64,000 bases of DNA from Deinococcus puniceus (GTDB taxonomy: Bacteria; Deinococcota; Deinococci; Deinococcales; Deinococcaceae), in NCBI RefSeq assembly GCF_001644565.1, contig NZ_CP011387.1, positions 1-64,000 of the forward strand. The letters are read 5' to 3'. Both the position numbers and the translations under genes were made by a program. Numbering within the stretch: position 1 is the first letter of the stretch; every line of letters starts with the position of its first letter. The notes below the pieces were generated by a model that saw nothing but the letters and a program-made list of their open reading frames with translations, was not told where the DNA came from and did not search any database. Shown here piece by piece: positions 13,505 through 22,123 of this stretch.

Positions 13505-15907
13505 ATGACAGCGGAAGGTGTGCCAGCCGGGGGCAGCGCAGCAGCGAACCCCCAAGCGGCTTGGGCTGATGTTCCCGCTGGGCCGCTGTTGGCCGCCCTC
13601 CCCGATCCGGTCTTGCTGCTGTATACGGGCGGGACGCTGCTTAATGCGGCAGCTACAGCCTTGTTTGGCCGACATGCCCACCCTTCAGATTGGGCTTTTC
13701 TGGTCGATGAGGCCCCCGCCCTCGCCGCCGCCTTGCCCCGCGCACAGGCGGGCGAAACGTTTGCCCTCCCACTGACCCTCCGGGGTGCGCCGTTTACGGG
13801 AACGCTCTCCCCTGCCGGCCCTGAACACTCGGGGAGCGTGCTGCTGCACCTGCGGGCCACCGTGCCTATATCCACCGTGCCCAGCTCCACTGTGCCTCTA
13901 TCCAGCGTGCCCATATCCACTGTGCCCAGCTCTCTGGAGGCGTCTCTTCATCTGCTGGATAACCTGAATCTGGGCCTGACCGTGCAGGATCGGCAGGCCC
14001 GGATTTTGCATGCCAACACCGCGGCACAGACGATTCTGGGCCTCACGCTGGATCAACTGACGGGCCGCGACTCGCTTGACCCGCGCTGGAAGGCGGTGCA
14101 TCCCGACGGCTCGCCGTTTCCGGGAAACACCCACCCCAGCATTCGCAGCCTAGAGACCGGAGAAATCCTGCGCGACGTGCCGATGGGCGTGTTTACGCCT
14201 GCCACCGCTCAGCGCAAATCCGAGGAATGGCGCTGGCTGAGCATCACGGCGCTGCCGCAGGGGCCGAGTGATTGGCTGCCGGAAGGCGGTGTGCTGACCA
14301 TTTTCAGCGACGCTACCGCCGCCCAGCGCACGCGGGGGCAGTTGCACGGCACCGAGGCCCGGTTTCGGTCATTGGTAGAAGCCACCTCGCAGATCGTGTG
14401 GGTGTCGGCCCCCGACGGCATGTTGCACCCGCCCCAGCCCGACTGGACGGAATTTACCGGACAGACCGACGCGGAACTGGCCGGAACAGGCTGGATGAAC
14501 GCCCTGCACCCCGACGACATTACCCCTTCGGCAGAGGTGTGGGGCGAGGCGCTGATGCGGCAGGGGCTGTACGAAAACGAGTACCGGGTGCGGCGGAGAG
14601 ACGGCGTGTACGTGCCCATGCAGGCCCGCGCCATTCCCGTGAAGAACGAGGACGGCACGCTGCGTGAATGGGTGGGCACCAGTTCCGACATCAGCGCGGT
14701 GAGGGCCGCCGAAGCGAGGCTGCGCGAGCTGAACGCCACCTTGGAAGCCCGCGTGCAGGAACGCACCGACGAACTGGCCCAAATTACGCGCTTTACTACG
14801 CTGCTGCTGGGCGCGGCGGGCGAGGGCATTCTCGGACTGGACGCGGGCGGGCGCAACACCTTTGCCAATCCGGCGGCGGCCCGCACGTTGGGCTACAACA
14901 TAGAACGCCTGATCGGGGCCGACCAGCACGCCTTGATTCATCACCATCACGGCGACGGCAGGCCACACGACCCGGCGCACTGTCCCATTCGCCAGACCAT
15001 TCAGGACGGCCAGACCCGCCGAGTCGAAGAAGACGTGTTCTGGCACGCGCAGGGCCACGCGGTTCCGGTGGCCTATATCGTGACGCCCACGCAGGACGAA
15101 ACGGGCAACGTGACCGGAGCCGTCGTGATGTTTCAGGACATCACCGAACGCTTGTCGGCCCGCGCGGCCCTCGAAGACGCTATAGCCGACCTAGAGCGCA
15201 GCAACCGCGAGCTGGCCCAGTTTGCTTACGTGGCCAGCCACGACCTTCAGGAGCCGCTGAGAACGGTGGGCAGCTACGCCGAACTGCTCTCGCGCCGTTA
15301 TCAGGGCCAACTTGACCCGCGTGCCGACCAGTATCTGAGCTTTATGCAAGAAGGCGTGGGCCGGATGCAGAGCCTGATCCGCGACCTGCTCAGCTTTGCC
15401 CAGATTGGCCGCTCCGATACCCCGGCGCGTGTGGTGTCTCTGGACGAAGTGCTTCGGGAAGCCGCGCAAAACGTGGGGGCGGCGCTGCGAGACACGGGCG
15501 GGCACCTGACTTGGGACACGCCCGGTACGGTGTTGGGGCATTCTTCGCTGCTGGTGCAACTGTTTACCAACCTGATCGGCAACGGCCTGAAATTTCACCG
15601 CGAGGGTGTGCCGCCGCAAGTCCGGGTCACGGCGCGGCCAGAGGGCAGCCTGATGCGAATTCAGGTCATAGACAACGGCATCGGCATCGGCACCGAGTAC
15701 CACGAACGAATTTTCGCTATTTTTCAAAGGCTGCATCGGCGGGAGGCCTACGCGGGCACTGGCATGGGCCTCGCCATCTGCCGCAAAATCGCCGAGCATC
15801 ACGGGGGCACACTGGAAGTCACCTTACCCCCCCCTGACCAATTTGGCAGTATCCTGACGCTCTCCCTCCCTATTCCAATTCCTCCTCAATCGGCATTGCC
15901 CCTGTGA
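13505..15907 (+). CDS. Multi-PAS sensor histidine kinase
   Basis: Soluble-looking sensor kinase of 800 aa with no obvious membrane span. After a divergent N-terminal region comes a pentapeptide tandem repeat (residues 120-144), then three PAS-like domains (about 145-275, 285-415 and 430-560; one has the typical GTSSDIS exit followed by a coiled coil) and the kinase. Phosphoacceptor His about 579 lies in ASHDLQEPLRTV. The N box LIGNGLKFH, the G1 box IDNGIGIG and the G2 box GTGMGLAICRKI are intact. The H-box style is that of phytochrome-like kinases, but no chromophore-binding GAF domain is seen. It lies between two response-regulator genes and overlaps the second by 4 bp. The signal is unknown. 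Confidence 0.93.
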   Translation: MTAEGVPAGGSAAANPQAAWADVPAGPLLAALPDPVLLLYTGGTLLNAAATALFGRHAHPSDWAFLVDEAPALAAALPRAQAGETFALPLTLRGAPFTGTLSPAGPEHSGSVLLHLRATVPISTVPSSTVPLSSVPISTVPSSLEASLHLLDNLNLGLTVQDRQARILHANTAAQTILGLTLDQLTGRDSLDPRWKAVHPDGSPFPGNTHPSIRSLETGEILRDVPMGVFTPATAQRKSEEWRWLSITALPQGPSDWLPEGGVLTIFSDATAAQRTRGQLHGTEARFRSLVEATSQIVWVSAPDGMLHPPQPDWTEFTGQTDAELAGTGWMNALHPDDITPSAEVWGEALMRQGLYENEYRVRRRDGVYVPMQARAIPVKNEDGTLREWVGTSSDISAVRAAEARLRELNATLEARVQERTDELAQITRFTTLLLGAAGEGILGLDAGGRNTFANPAAARTLGYNIERLIGADQHALIHHHHGDGRPHDPAHCPIRQTIQDGQTRRVEEDVFWHAQGHAVPVAYIVTPTQDETGNVTGAVVMFQDITERLSARAALEDAIADLERSNRELAQFAYVASHDLQEPLRTVGSYAELLSRRYQGQLDPRADQYLSFMQEGVGRMQSLIRDLLSFAQIGRSDTPARVVSLDEVLREAAQNVGAALRDTGGHLTWDTPGTVLGHSSLLVQLFTNLIGNGLKFHREGVPPQVRVTARPEGSLMRIQVIDNGIGIGTEYHERIFAIFQRLHRREAYAGTGMGLAICRKIAEHHGGTLEVTLPPPDQFGSILTLSLPIPIPPQSALPL
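13862..13936 (+). repeat. In-frame 15-bp tandem repeat coding VP(I/S/L)S(T/S)
   Basis: Five consecutive 15-bp units, each GTGCC then a variable part, inside the kinase gene. They encode VPIST, VPSST, VPLSS, VPIST and VPSSL. Because the unit is a multiple of three, copy-number change would keep the frame and lengthen or shorten the linker before the first PAS domain. Confidence 0.9.
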
Positions 15908-16374
15908 GCCAGCCTGTGAATATACCGAACACATTGAATACCCATACCACCATCGAAATTTTGCTTGTCGAGGACAGCGAACCCGATATCTTGCTGACTC
16001 AGGAAGCTTTTGCCGACGCCCGCGTGCCCAACCGCCTGCATGTGGCCCGCGACGGCGTGGACGCCCTGAATTTTTTGCGCCGCGAAGGCATCCATGCCAA
16101 CGCCCCGCGCCCCGACGTGATTTTGCTGGACATCAATATGCCGCGCAAAAACGGGCTGGAAGTGCTGACCGAAATCAAGGCCGATCCTCTGCTGGGCAGC
16201 ATTCCGGTGGTCATGCTCACCACGTCTCAGGCCGAGGACGACGTGCGGACTTCGTATGCTCGCCACGCCAGCGGCTACGTGATCAAGCCTGTGGGTTTCG
16301 ACAATTTCCTGACGGCTATTCGCGCCTTCGAGGACTTCTGGATGACCTTCGTGCGCTTCCCGCCCCGTGCCTGA
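15904..16374 (+). CDS. Single-domain response regulator, Rcp1-like
   Basis: Stand-alone receiver of 156 aa without an output domain. Acidic EDSEPD, phosphoacceptor Asp in ILLDINMPRKNG, Thr/Ser in MLTTSQAEDD and Lys in YVIKPVGFDNF are all present. The layout and the insertion after beta-1 resemble Rcp1-type partners of phytochrome-like kinases. GTG start overlapping the kinase stop (GTGA, 4 bp), so the two are coupled and this is a likely direct phosphotransfer partner. Confidence 0.92.
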   Translation: MSQPVNIPNTLNTHTTIEILLVEDSEPDILLTQEAFADARVPNRLHVARDGVDALNFLRREGIHANAPRPDVILLDINMPRKNGLEVLTEIKADPLLGSIPVVMLTTSQAEDDVRTSYARHASGYVIKPVGFDNFLTAIRAFEDFWMTFVRFPPRA

Positions 16375-16573
16375 GCCGCTGATACGGACTCCACACCACT
16401 CCTGCTACACCTTTGGGAGCACCGCTCGCGGCTCTATCGTCGTGAACGCACCCCCATGAGCAAGCCACTCCTCCGTACCGCGTAGCCCATATGAGACCCA
16501 TATGAGAAGAGCGCCTCAACGGAGCGCCGCGCCTGAGCAGGCTGGTTCTCCATTTTCTTCAAAGCACAAAAAT

Positions 16574-16596
16574 CCCCCAGCCTAGTGTGCTGGGGG
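16574..16596 (-). terminator. Intrinsic terminator of the acidic repeat protein gene
   Basis: Perfect stem CCCCCAGC (16574-16581) with GCTGGGGG (16589-16596), loop 7 nt. On the minus strand it is followed by ATTTTTG, the expected T tract, and it sits 30 bp after the stop at 16627. Confidence 0.85.
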
Positions 16597-16626
16597 AACG
16601 CTTTTGGGGGCGTGGTGAGAAGAAGT

Positions 16627-17055
16627 TTAGCGGCGATCCGTGGTGGTGGTCACGGTGGCGGGGCGGTTGCGGCCCAGCAGACCGAACAGGCCCAGCAAGC
16701 CCAACAGGCCCCAAGGGAACTCGCGGGTGTCGGCGGTGCCGTTGTTGTTGGCGTCCACGACGCCGTCACCGTTGGGGTCAATGGCTTCGTCGGCTCCGGT
16801 GAGGTTGCCAGCGGCGTCGTCAACGGCTTCACCCGTGGCGGCAGCGGCGTCGTCTACAACTTCACCCGTAGCGGCGGCGGCGTCATCAATCGCTTCGCCC
16901 GTGGCAGCGGCGGCTCCGTCTACGGCTTCGCCTGCTTGCTCGGCGGCTCCGTCGGTGGTGTCGTCCTGAACCTGAATGTACGCGGAGGAAGGAGCGGTGG
17001 CGAGGGTGGTGGGGGCGGCAAACAGCAGGGCGAGCGTCAACAGGGTCTTGTTCAT
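16627..17055 (-). CDS. Secreted/anchored acidic 11-residue repeat protein with calcium-type loops and WGxxG C-terminus
   Basis: 142-aa protein, not recognised as a named gene. Seen: a signal peptide (residues 1-25); four tandem 11-residue repeats at 37-80 of the type AAAATGEAIDD; two overlapping EF-hand-like loops at 93-104 (D-x-N-x-D-G) and 101-112 (D-x-N-x-N-G to Glu 112); then a short hydrophobic Gly/Leu stretch starting WGLLGLLGL at 115 with a basic end, like WGxxGxxG C-terminal sorting/anchor segments. It is probably exported and held at the membrane. The strong AGGAG ribosome site and the terminator show it is a real gene. The function is unknown; a role in envelope or desiccation biology would be inference. 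Confidence 0.8.
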   Translation of the reverse strand: MNKTLLTLALLFAAPTTLATAPSSAYIQVQDDTTDGAAEQAGEAVDGAAAATGEAIDDAAAATGEVVDDAAAATGEAVDDAAGNLTGADEAIDPNGDGVVDANNNGTADTREFPWGLLGLLGLFGLLGRNRPATVTTTTDRR

Positions 17056-17481
17056 GGGAGTTCTCCTAGGTCAGCCTCGCCGGAGCAGGGCAGTGGGAAT
17101 GTTCTCCGCCGTGCGGCGTGAGGAATGACCAGAGTGTGCCCTGTCTTGCAAAAGAAACGCTGAGATGAGGGCCAAGCCTACCTTTAAGTGGCGTTTGTAC
17201 AATCTGAAGGTAACGTCACAGCGCCAAAAAGCCTGTTTTTGAGAAAAATTCGGCAGACAAACTGGGGCCATCTCAGTCGCATGGCCTGCTGTCAGATTTA
17301 GGGTGTAGGTGAAAGGGCGAGACGTAGAAAGAGCGCCCAAAGCCCTGAATTGGGGGCCAGTTCTCTAGGGAACGGGTGTGCAGAGTGCAGGAACACCGGA
17401 TGGAAAGTACAAGTGGCATGAAAAGCCCATAAAAAGCGCCCGTGCCATCTGACAGCATGGACAGCCTCCATCCGGGCGGGC
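17056..17481. other. Intergenic region, 426 bp, with a possible terminator for the HD gene
   Basis: The left part is the promoter side of the acidic repeat protein gene. At about 17428-17476 a GC-rich imperfect stem (GCCCG with CGGGC, and CCAT with ATGG inside) borders a minus-strand GCTTTTTAT tract and probably ends the HD gene. No coding frame is convincing. Confidence 0.45.
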
Positions 17482-18036
17482 TCAGTGTGCGGCGGCCTCG
17501 GCCTGCGCCATCGCCTGCATCGCGCTCAGCACGTTTTGCATGTGCTGGTCAAGGTCAACGCCCAGTTCTTCTGCACCCTGTACTACCTCGTCACGGTTCA
17601 CGCCCCCTGCGAACGCCTTATTCTTAAAGCGTTTTTTGAGGCTGGACAGTCCCACGCCGCGCACATCGCGGTCTGGGCGAACCAGTGCGGAAGCCTGCAC
17701 CAAGCCTGTCAGTTCGTCTACGGCAAACAGCGTGCGCGACAGCAGCGACGTGCGGGGCGTGCCCGTGTAGGCGGCGTGGCCCATAATGGCGTCCAGTACG
17801 GCTTCCGGCGTGTCGGTGGTGGTTCGCAGGAATTCTACGCCCCAGTACGGATGGGTGTCCGGGCGCAGTTCGTAATCGAAGTCGTGCAGCAGGCCCGTCA
17901 CGGCGTACAGGTCTTCGTCTTCGTTCCAGTGGCGTGCATACCAGCGCATGGCGGCTTCCACATTCAGCATGTGCCGCCGCAACGACTCGGAGGGCGTGTG
18001 TTCCTGCATCAGGGCGTGGGCTTGCTCGCGGTTCAT
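17482..18036 (-). CDS. HD-domain protein (predicted phosphohydrolase)
   Basis: 184-aa HD superfamily protein. The metal-binding pattern is H in RRHMLNVEAAM, HD in LLHDFDYE and a further His in MGHAAYTG. Similar to predicted HD hydrolases of the COG2316 type; substrate unknown. The frame remains open upstream, but a TACACT hexamer ends 6 nt before the ATG at 18036, matching the leaderless pattern, and homology starts at MNREQAHALM. Confidence 0.82.
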   Translation of the reverse strand: MNREQAHALMQEHTPSESLRRHMLNVEAAMRWYARHWNEDEDLYAVTGLLHDFDYELRPDTHPYWGVEFLRTTTDTPEAVLDAIMGHAAYTGTPRTSLLSRTLFAVDELTGLVQASALVRPDRDVRGVGLSSLKKRFKNKAFAGGVNRDEVVQGAEELGVDLDQHMQNVLSAMQAMAQAEAAAH

Positions 18037-18094
18037 GTGGGCAGTGTAGCGGGCAGGCAACAGGGGAATGGGAGAAAGAATCCGCCTGCATAGC

Positions 18095-18123
18095 TTGACT
18101 GGCCCTGCATACCGCGCTATTAT
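18095..18123 (+). promoter_or_regulatory. Near-consensus promoter feeding an immediate terminator
   Basis: TTGACT (18095-18100), exactly 17 nt, then TATTAT (18118-18123). Predicted start about 18130. Among the best promoter matches in the window, yet a terminator follows about 20 nt into the transcript. Confidence 0.7.
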
Positions 18124-18129
18124 TCTTTC

Positions 18130-18169
18130 AATCAAGTTCAAGCCACCGCCGCCGAAAGGCGGGTTTTTT
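18130..18169 (+). ncRNA. Candidate about 40-nt small RNA or attenuated leader
   Basis: Defined by the promoter just upstream and the intrinsic terminator at its 3' end. Too short to code, no start codon, and about 95 bp before the DUF418 gene on the same strand. It could be an independent small RNA or the usual short product of a prematurely terminated leader. Confidence 0.45.
18149..18168 (+). terminator. Intrinsic terminator with GAAA tetraloop
   Basis: CCGCC (18149-18153), GAAA loop, GGCGG (18158-18162), then G and six T. A short but very stable stem with a clear U tract on the plus strand. Confidence 0.75.
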
Positions 18170-18264
18170 ATTGCTGTCTTCACCCGCCCGCCCCATTGAC
18201 TGTGGCTGACAACGTTCATGATTCCAACTTCTGTGTTCACGGCCAAATGCTCTAGCCTGCCCCC

Positions 18265-19464
18265 ATGACCGCGCCGCCCCAGCCTGACGCACAGCCCGAT
18301 GCACAGCCTGAACCAACGCTGCAACCCGTGCTACCGGAAGCGGAACCCCTACCCCAGCGCGGCCCGGTGCGCCAGCGTTCGCCTCTGCCCGATGTGCTGC
18401 GCGGGCTGGCCCTGCTGGGCATCCTGATCGTGAACGTGCAGGATTTCGCCGGATTCCGGGTCTGGACTCAGGGCGGGCTAGACCGCGTGGTGCAGGTGCT
18501 GACCGATATTTTTGCCAACGGGCGCTCTATCAGTCTGTTTGCCATGCTGTTCGGCTGGGGTGCGGCGGGGTTGCTGGCGCGGCAGGGCGTGGGCACGTTT
18601 TTGCTGCGGCACGCGGTCTTGCTGGCGCTGGGCACGCTGCATTTCATCTTCATTTGGCACGGCGACATCATTGCCAATTACGCGTTGCTGGCCGCTGCCC
18701 TGCTGCTGACGGCGCGAATGACTGCGCCAACGCTGCTATTGATGGCCGGGGCATTGGGCGCGTGGTGGCTGGGCCTCGGCCTGCTGGAATGGGCGGCGGC
18801 CACCGTGTCCGAAACGCGCCTAGGACGATACGCGGGCCTACAAAACCTGCTGCCCGGCATGAGTTACCCAGAAGTCGTGGCAGACCGGGCGGGCGATTTC
18901 GGTACCAACCTGATCGGCGGCAGCGTCTTCAATGGGCCTTGGTTGGTGGCCCTGTTTTGTCTGGGGGCCGCCGCTTACCGTACAGGCCTGCTGCTGCGCC
19001 CACACGAGCATCTGCCGCTGCTGCGCCGCCTGACAGTGTGGGGCTGGGGGCTGGGCTTGCCGCTGGGAATCTTGCTGGCGTGGCTAAATACGCGGGGCGA
19101 TTACGCCTCCGGCCTGCTGGCGACTCCGGTACGCATGAGCGGCGGGCTGGCGCTGGCACTGGGCTACGTGGGAATACTGGGCACGCTGACCGCACAGGAC
19201 AGACTGGGCAGATGGTTGGCCTTTGCGGCCAGCGGGCGCGTTGCCATGACCAACTACATTGCCCAGAGCCTGATCATGACCACCGTGTTTTATCCCTACG
19301 CGGGCGCACAGTACGGGCAATGGGGCGCGGCGTCGGCAGTGGCTTTGGCGCTGGTGGTAGGGCTGGCCCAGTTGCCGACGAGTGCATGGGTACTGCGCCG
19401 CTGGGGCATAGGGCCGCTGGAGCGACTGGTGCGGGCGCTGGTGTATGGGGGGCGAGCGGGCTGA
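18265..19464 (+). CDS. DUF418 (YeiB-family) membrane protein
   Basis: Polytopic membrane protein of 399 aa. After a Pro/Gln-rich cytoplasmic start (residues 1-40, with a short repeat of PDAQ) come [13 protein letters not shown], typical of the YeiB N-terminus, several hydrophobic spans, and the DUF418 C-terminal region including [12 protein letters not shown]. The biochemical role of the family is not established. TAGCCT ends 6 nt before the ATG (leaderless type). Confidence 0.88.
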   Translation: MTAPPQPDAQPDAQPEPTLQPVLPEAEPLPQRGPVRQRSPLPDVLRGLALLGILIVNVQDFAGFRVWTQGGLDRVVQVLTDIFANGRSISLFAMLFGWGAAGLLARQGVGTFLLRHAVLLALGTLHFIFIWHGDIIANYALLAAALLLTARMTAPTLLLMAGALGAWWLGLGLLEWAAATVSETRLGRYAGLQNLLPGMSYPEVVADRAGDFGTNLIGGSVFNGPWLVALFCLGAAAYRTGLLLRPHEHLPLLRRLTVWGWGLGLPLGILLAWLNTRGDYASGLLATPVRMSGGLALALGYVGILGTLTAQDRLGRWLAFAASGRVAMTNYIAQSLIMTTVFYPYAGAQYGQWGAASAVALALVVGLAQLPTSAWVLRRWGIGPLERLVRALVYGGRAG

Positions 19465-19487
19465 GTTGGCAGGTGAAGGTGGAAGGT

Positions 19488-19591
19488 GAACCCCCCCGTT
19501 GCTGGCGCAACGCCCCCCCTTAGAGGGGAGGACTAAAGCTGTTGCGCTCCCTTCCAAGTGAGGCTGGCTGCGAAGCAGGCTGGGGGGTTTC
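19488..19591 (+). repeat. Repeat family A, copy 1
   Basis: About 104-bp palindromic element beginning GAACCCCCCC and ending GGGGGGTTTC. Left half: a GTTGCTGGCGCAAC hairpin followed by CCCCTTAGAGGGGAG. The right half is degenerate. Copies 2, 3 and half-copy 4 lie at 28301, 31647 and 35878 in the opposite orientation. Confidence 0.85.
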
Positions 19592-19670
19592 TCTCCCGCT
19601 GCTTTAGAATGGCTGCCGCTCTGGGTGTTCCAAGTTAAGGAACGCGCCGGACTCAAGGAGACAGACACAC

Positions 19671-20405
19671 ATGGCCGGTCACAGTAAATGGTCGCAAATC
19701 AAGCGAAAAAAGGGGGCCAACGACAAGCGGCGTTCGGCCATGATCAGCAAGCACCTGCGGGCCATTACGGCGGCAGTGCGTTCGGGCGGCAGCGGCGATC
19801 CAGCAGGCAACCTCAGCCTGAAAAACTGTATCGCGGCAGCCAAAGCCGATACGGTTCCGGTGGACAATATCGACAGCGCCATCAAGCGGGCGCTGGGGGC
19901 GGGCGAGGGCGCGGCGGAATACAAGGAAGTGAGTTACGAAGGCTACGGCCCCGGCGGAACCGCCATCTTTATTGAGGCTCTGACCGACAACGTGAACCGC
20001 ACGGTGGCCGAAGTTCGCAGCGTCTTTTCCAAAAAGGGCGGCAGCATGGGCAACAGCGGCAGCGTGGCGTGGCAATTCGAGAAAAAAGGCGTGCTACTGG
20101 TGGCCGACGCCTCGGAGGCCGCGCAGGAAGCTGCCATAGAACACGGCGCGGAAGACTTTGTGGAGAGCGAGGACGGCCTAGAAATCACCGCCGCCCCCGC
20201 TGACCTGTACGCCGTGCAGGACGGCTTGGCCGCCGCCGGATTCGCCGTAGAAAGCGCCCAAATGACCATGATTCCGAGCAATACGGTGGCCGTACAGGGC
20301 GACGACGCCCGCAAACTGATGGTGCTGATGGAAGCGTTGGAAGACTTGGACGACGTGCAGAACGTGTATTCCAATGCGGATCTGCCAGAGGACGAGGAAG
20401 TGTAA
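19671..20405 (+). CDS. YebC/PmpR-family regulator or translation factor
   Basis: 244-aa member of the YebC/TACO1 family, known as DNA-binding regulators and, more recently, as factors helping ribosomes at difficult sequences. The diagnostic N-terminus [14 protein letters not shown] is complete, as are [17 protein letters not shown] and the C-terminal [15 protein letters not shown] lies 10 nt before the ATG. A terminator follows. The specific target in this organism cannot be told from sequence. Confidence 0.95.
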   Translation: MAGHSKWSQIKRKKGANDKRRSAMISKHLRAITAAVRSGGSGDPAGNLSLKNCIAAAKADTVPVDNIDSAIKRALGAGEGAAEYKEVSYEGYGPGGTAIFIEALTDNVNRTVAEVRSVFSKKGGSMGNSGSVAWQFEKKGVLLVADASEAAQEAAIEHGAEDFVESEDGLEITAAPADLYAVQDGLAAAGFAVESAQMTMIPSNTVAVQGDDARKLMVLMEALEDLDDVQNVYSNADLPEDEEV

Positions 20406-20421
20406 AGCTGAAGGTGGGAAG

Positions 20422-20462
20422 AGGGGGAGCATGCACAGACAGTTCTTGTACACGCTCCCCCT
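20422..20462. terminator. Bidirectional terminator between yebC-like gene and amidohydrolase
   Basis: Stem AGGGGGAGC (20422-20430) with GCTCCCCCT (20454-20462), loop 23 nt, then TT on the plus strand. The two flanking genes converge here. Confidence 0.75.
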
Positions 20463-20486
20463 TTCTGCTGCTTTTAATCTCTGAGT

Positions 20487-21986
20487 CTAGAACACCAGCG
20501 CCCGCGCATTCCCGCCCAACCTGTCCCACAAGGTAAAGGCCGCCCGTGCGCCGGGGCGGATGATGCCTTCATCGTCCCAACCTGCGGCCAACGCGGGGCC
20601 GCGCGTATGGGCGTGCAGCACGTCCAGTTCGGTCAGTGCCTCGTGGGGGGCGATTCGGCCACCCTCATCGTCTACCCGGCTGATGGCGGCGGCGAAATTG
20701 GCGCGGTAGTCGGGCGGGGTCACGGGGGCGTCGCTGCCAAAGGCCAGCACCGCTCCGGCATCGCGCAGGGCACGGAAGGCGTAGGTTTCCCGCTCTAGGT
20801 GCGGCAACAGGTGGCGAATCATCGCGCCGTCGCCCTGAAGGTGCATAGGCTGGACGCTGACCGTGAAGCCCGCAAAACGGGCAATATCGGCGGGCCGCAG
20901 GTGCTGAGCATGTTCGATTCTGAGGCGGATGCCGCGTGCCTCAGCCGCCCCGCGCAGGCTGTCGTAGGCGTCCAGCACCTCGGTATTGGCCCGGTCTCCG
21001 ATGGCGTGCGTGACGGGCGTGAGGCCTAGCGCGATGGCCTGTGCGCCCAGTTCGCGGATCAATTCGGGCGAGTCCAGCGGAATACCCGTGCCGCTGCCAT
21101 CGGCAAAGCCCGGCGCGTGCAGCCAAGCGGTGCGGCTGCCCAATGCGCCATCAGCAAAAAACTTGACGCCGCCCCACTGAAACAGGCCACCGGGGTTGAG
21201 GCCGATCCCAAGTTCACGGGCCAAGGGCAAGCGGTCATGCGGCAGGCTGGCCCAGACCCGCAACGGCAATTCTCCGCGTGAGGCCAGCGTTTGCAGGGCG
21301 CGGGGCGCTTCGGGAGCCTCGAAGGCCATCGTGTGGGCACTGACATACCCGCGTGCCGCGAGGTCTGTGGCCCCAGCACGGGCGGCGGCCAGATACTGTG
21401 CCTCGCTGGGGGCCGGAATGGCGTTGGCGACGAGGTCGGTGGCATTTTCCAGCAACATTCCGAGGGGCCGCACGATCTTTCCGCCCTCTGGATCGGGTGT
21501 GGTGGCCGAGATTCCGGCCAGCCGGAGCGCCAGCGAATTGGCCCACGCCGAATGCAGATCGCGCGAATACAACAAGACCGGATGGTGCGGACTGACTTCG
21601 TCCAGCATGGCGGCGGTGGGGGAATCGTTCAGGCCCAGTTCGCTCAGCAGGAAGCCGCCGCCGCGAATCCACGTGCCATGCGGCGTGTTCATGGCCCGCT
21701 GCGCCACCCGCGCCAACACCTCCGACACGCTGCGTGCGCCGTGCAGCCCCACTTCCGAGAGGGAAAAGCCGTAGCCGACGAGGTGAATATGCGCGTCGGC
21801 CAGCCCCGGCGTGAGCAGCAAGTCGCGGTGATCGTGGCGCTCGGCGCGGGGAGCGAGTGCCCTCAATTCTTCGGCAGACCCCACCGCCAGCACCCGCCCG
21901 CCGCCCACCAGCACGGCCCCGGCGTCGGGCTGGGCAGGATCGAGCGTGAGGGTTCGGGCCAGCAGCAGATGCAGCGGGGAAGTCAT
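20487..21986 (-). CDS. Amidohydrolase, YtcJ-like
   Basis: Metal-dependent hydrolase of the amidohydrolase superfamily (about 499 aa). Metal ligands fit: HxH in ADAHIHLVG, later His in THAIGDRAN and RIEHAQHL, and Asp in FGSDAPV. The C-terminal part returns to the composite beta-domain ([12 protein letters not shown]). YtcJ-type proteins are usually annotated as exoenzyme or N-substituted formamide deformylase-like; the substrate is uncertain. TAGGCT ends 6 nt before the ATG on the minus strand (leaderless type). Confidence 0.9.
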   Translation of the reverse strand: MTSPLHLLLARTLTLDPAQPDAGAVLVGGGRVLAVGSAEELRALAPRAERHDHRDLLLTPGLADAHIHLVGYGFSLSEVGLHGARSVSEVLARVAQRAMNTPHGTWIRGGGFLLSELGLNDSPTAAMLDEVSPHHPVLLYSRDLHSAWANSLALRLAGISATTPDPEGGKIVRPLGMLLENATDLVANAIPAPSEAQYLAAARAGATDLAARGYVSAHTMAFEAPEAPRALQTLASRGELPLRVWASLPHDRLPLARELGIGLNPGGLFQWGGVKFFADGALGSRTAWLHAPGFADGSGTGIPLDSPELIRELGAQAIALGLTPVTHAIGDRANTEVLDAYDSLRGAAEARGIRLRIEHAQHLRPADIARFAGFTVSVQPMHLQGDGAMIRHLLPHLERETYAFRALRDAGAVLAFGSDAPVTPPDYRANFAAAISRVDDEGGRIAPHEALTELDVLHAHTRGPALAAGWDDEGIIRPGARAAFTLWDRLGGNARALVF

Positions 21987-22123
21987 GGCCCCAGCCTAAA
22001 GCAGAGGCGTGGAAACTGTCCGGCGTTTTGCCCCAAGCCAGACTTGCTACACGAAGTGTTAAAAATACTGCATTCACGGTCACTTGATGGTGCAGCCCAT
22101 CAGCAGCCTGCTAGACTACCGCC

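Noticed and set aside
13862..13936. Possible CRISPR array or sequence error in the kinase gene
   Set aside because: Units are directly adjacent, in frame and coding; no spacers.
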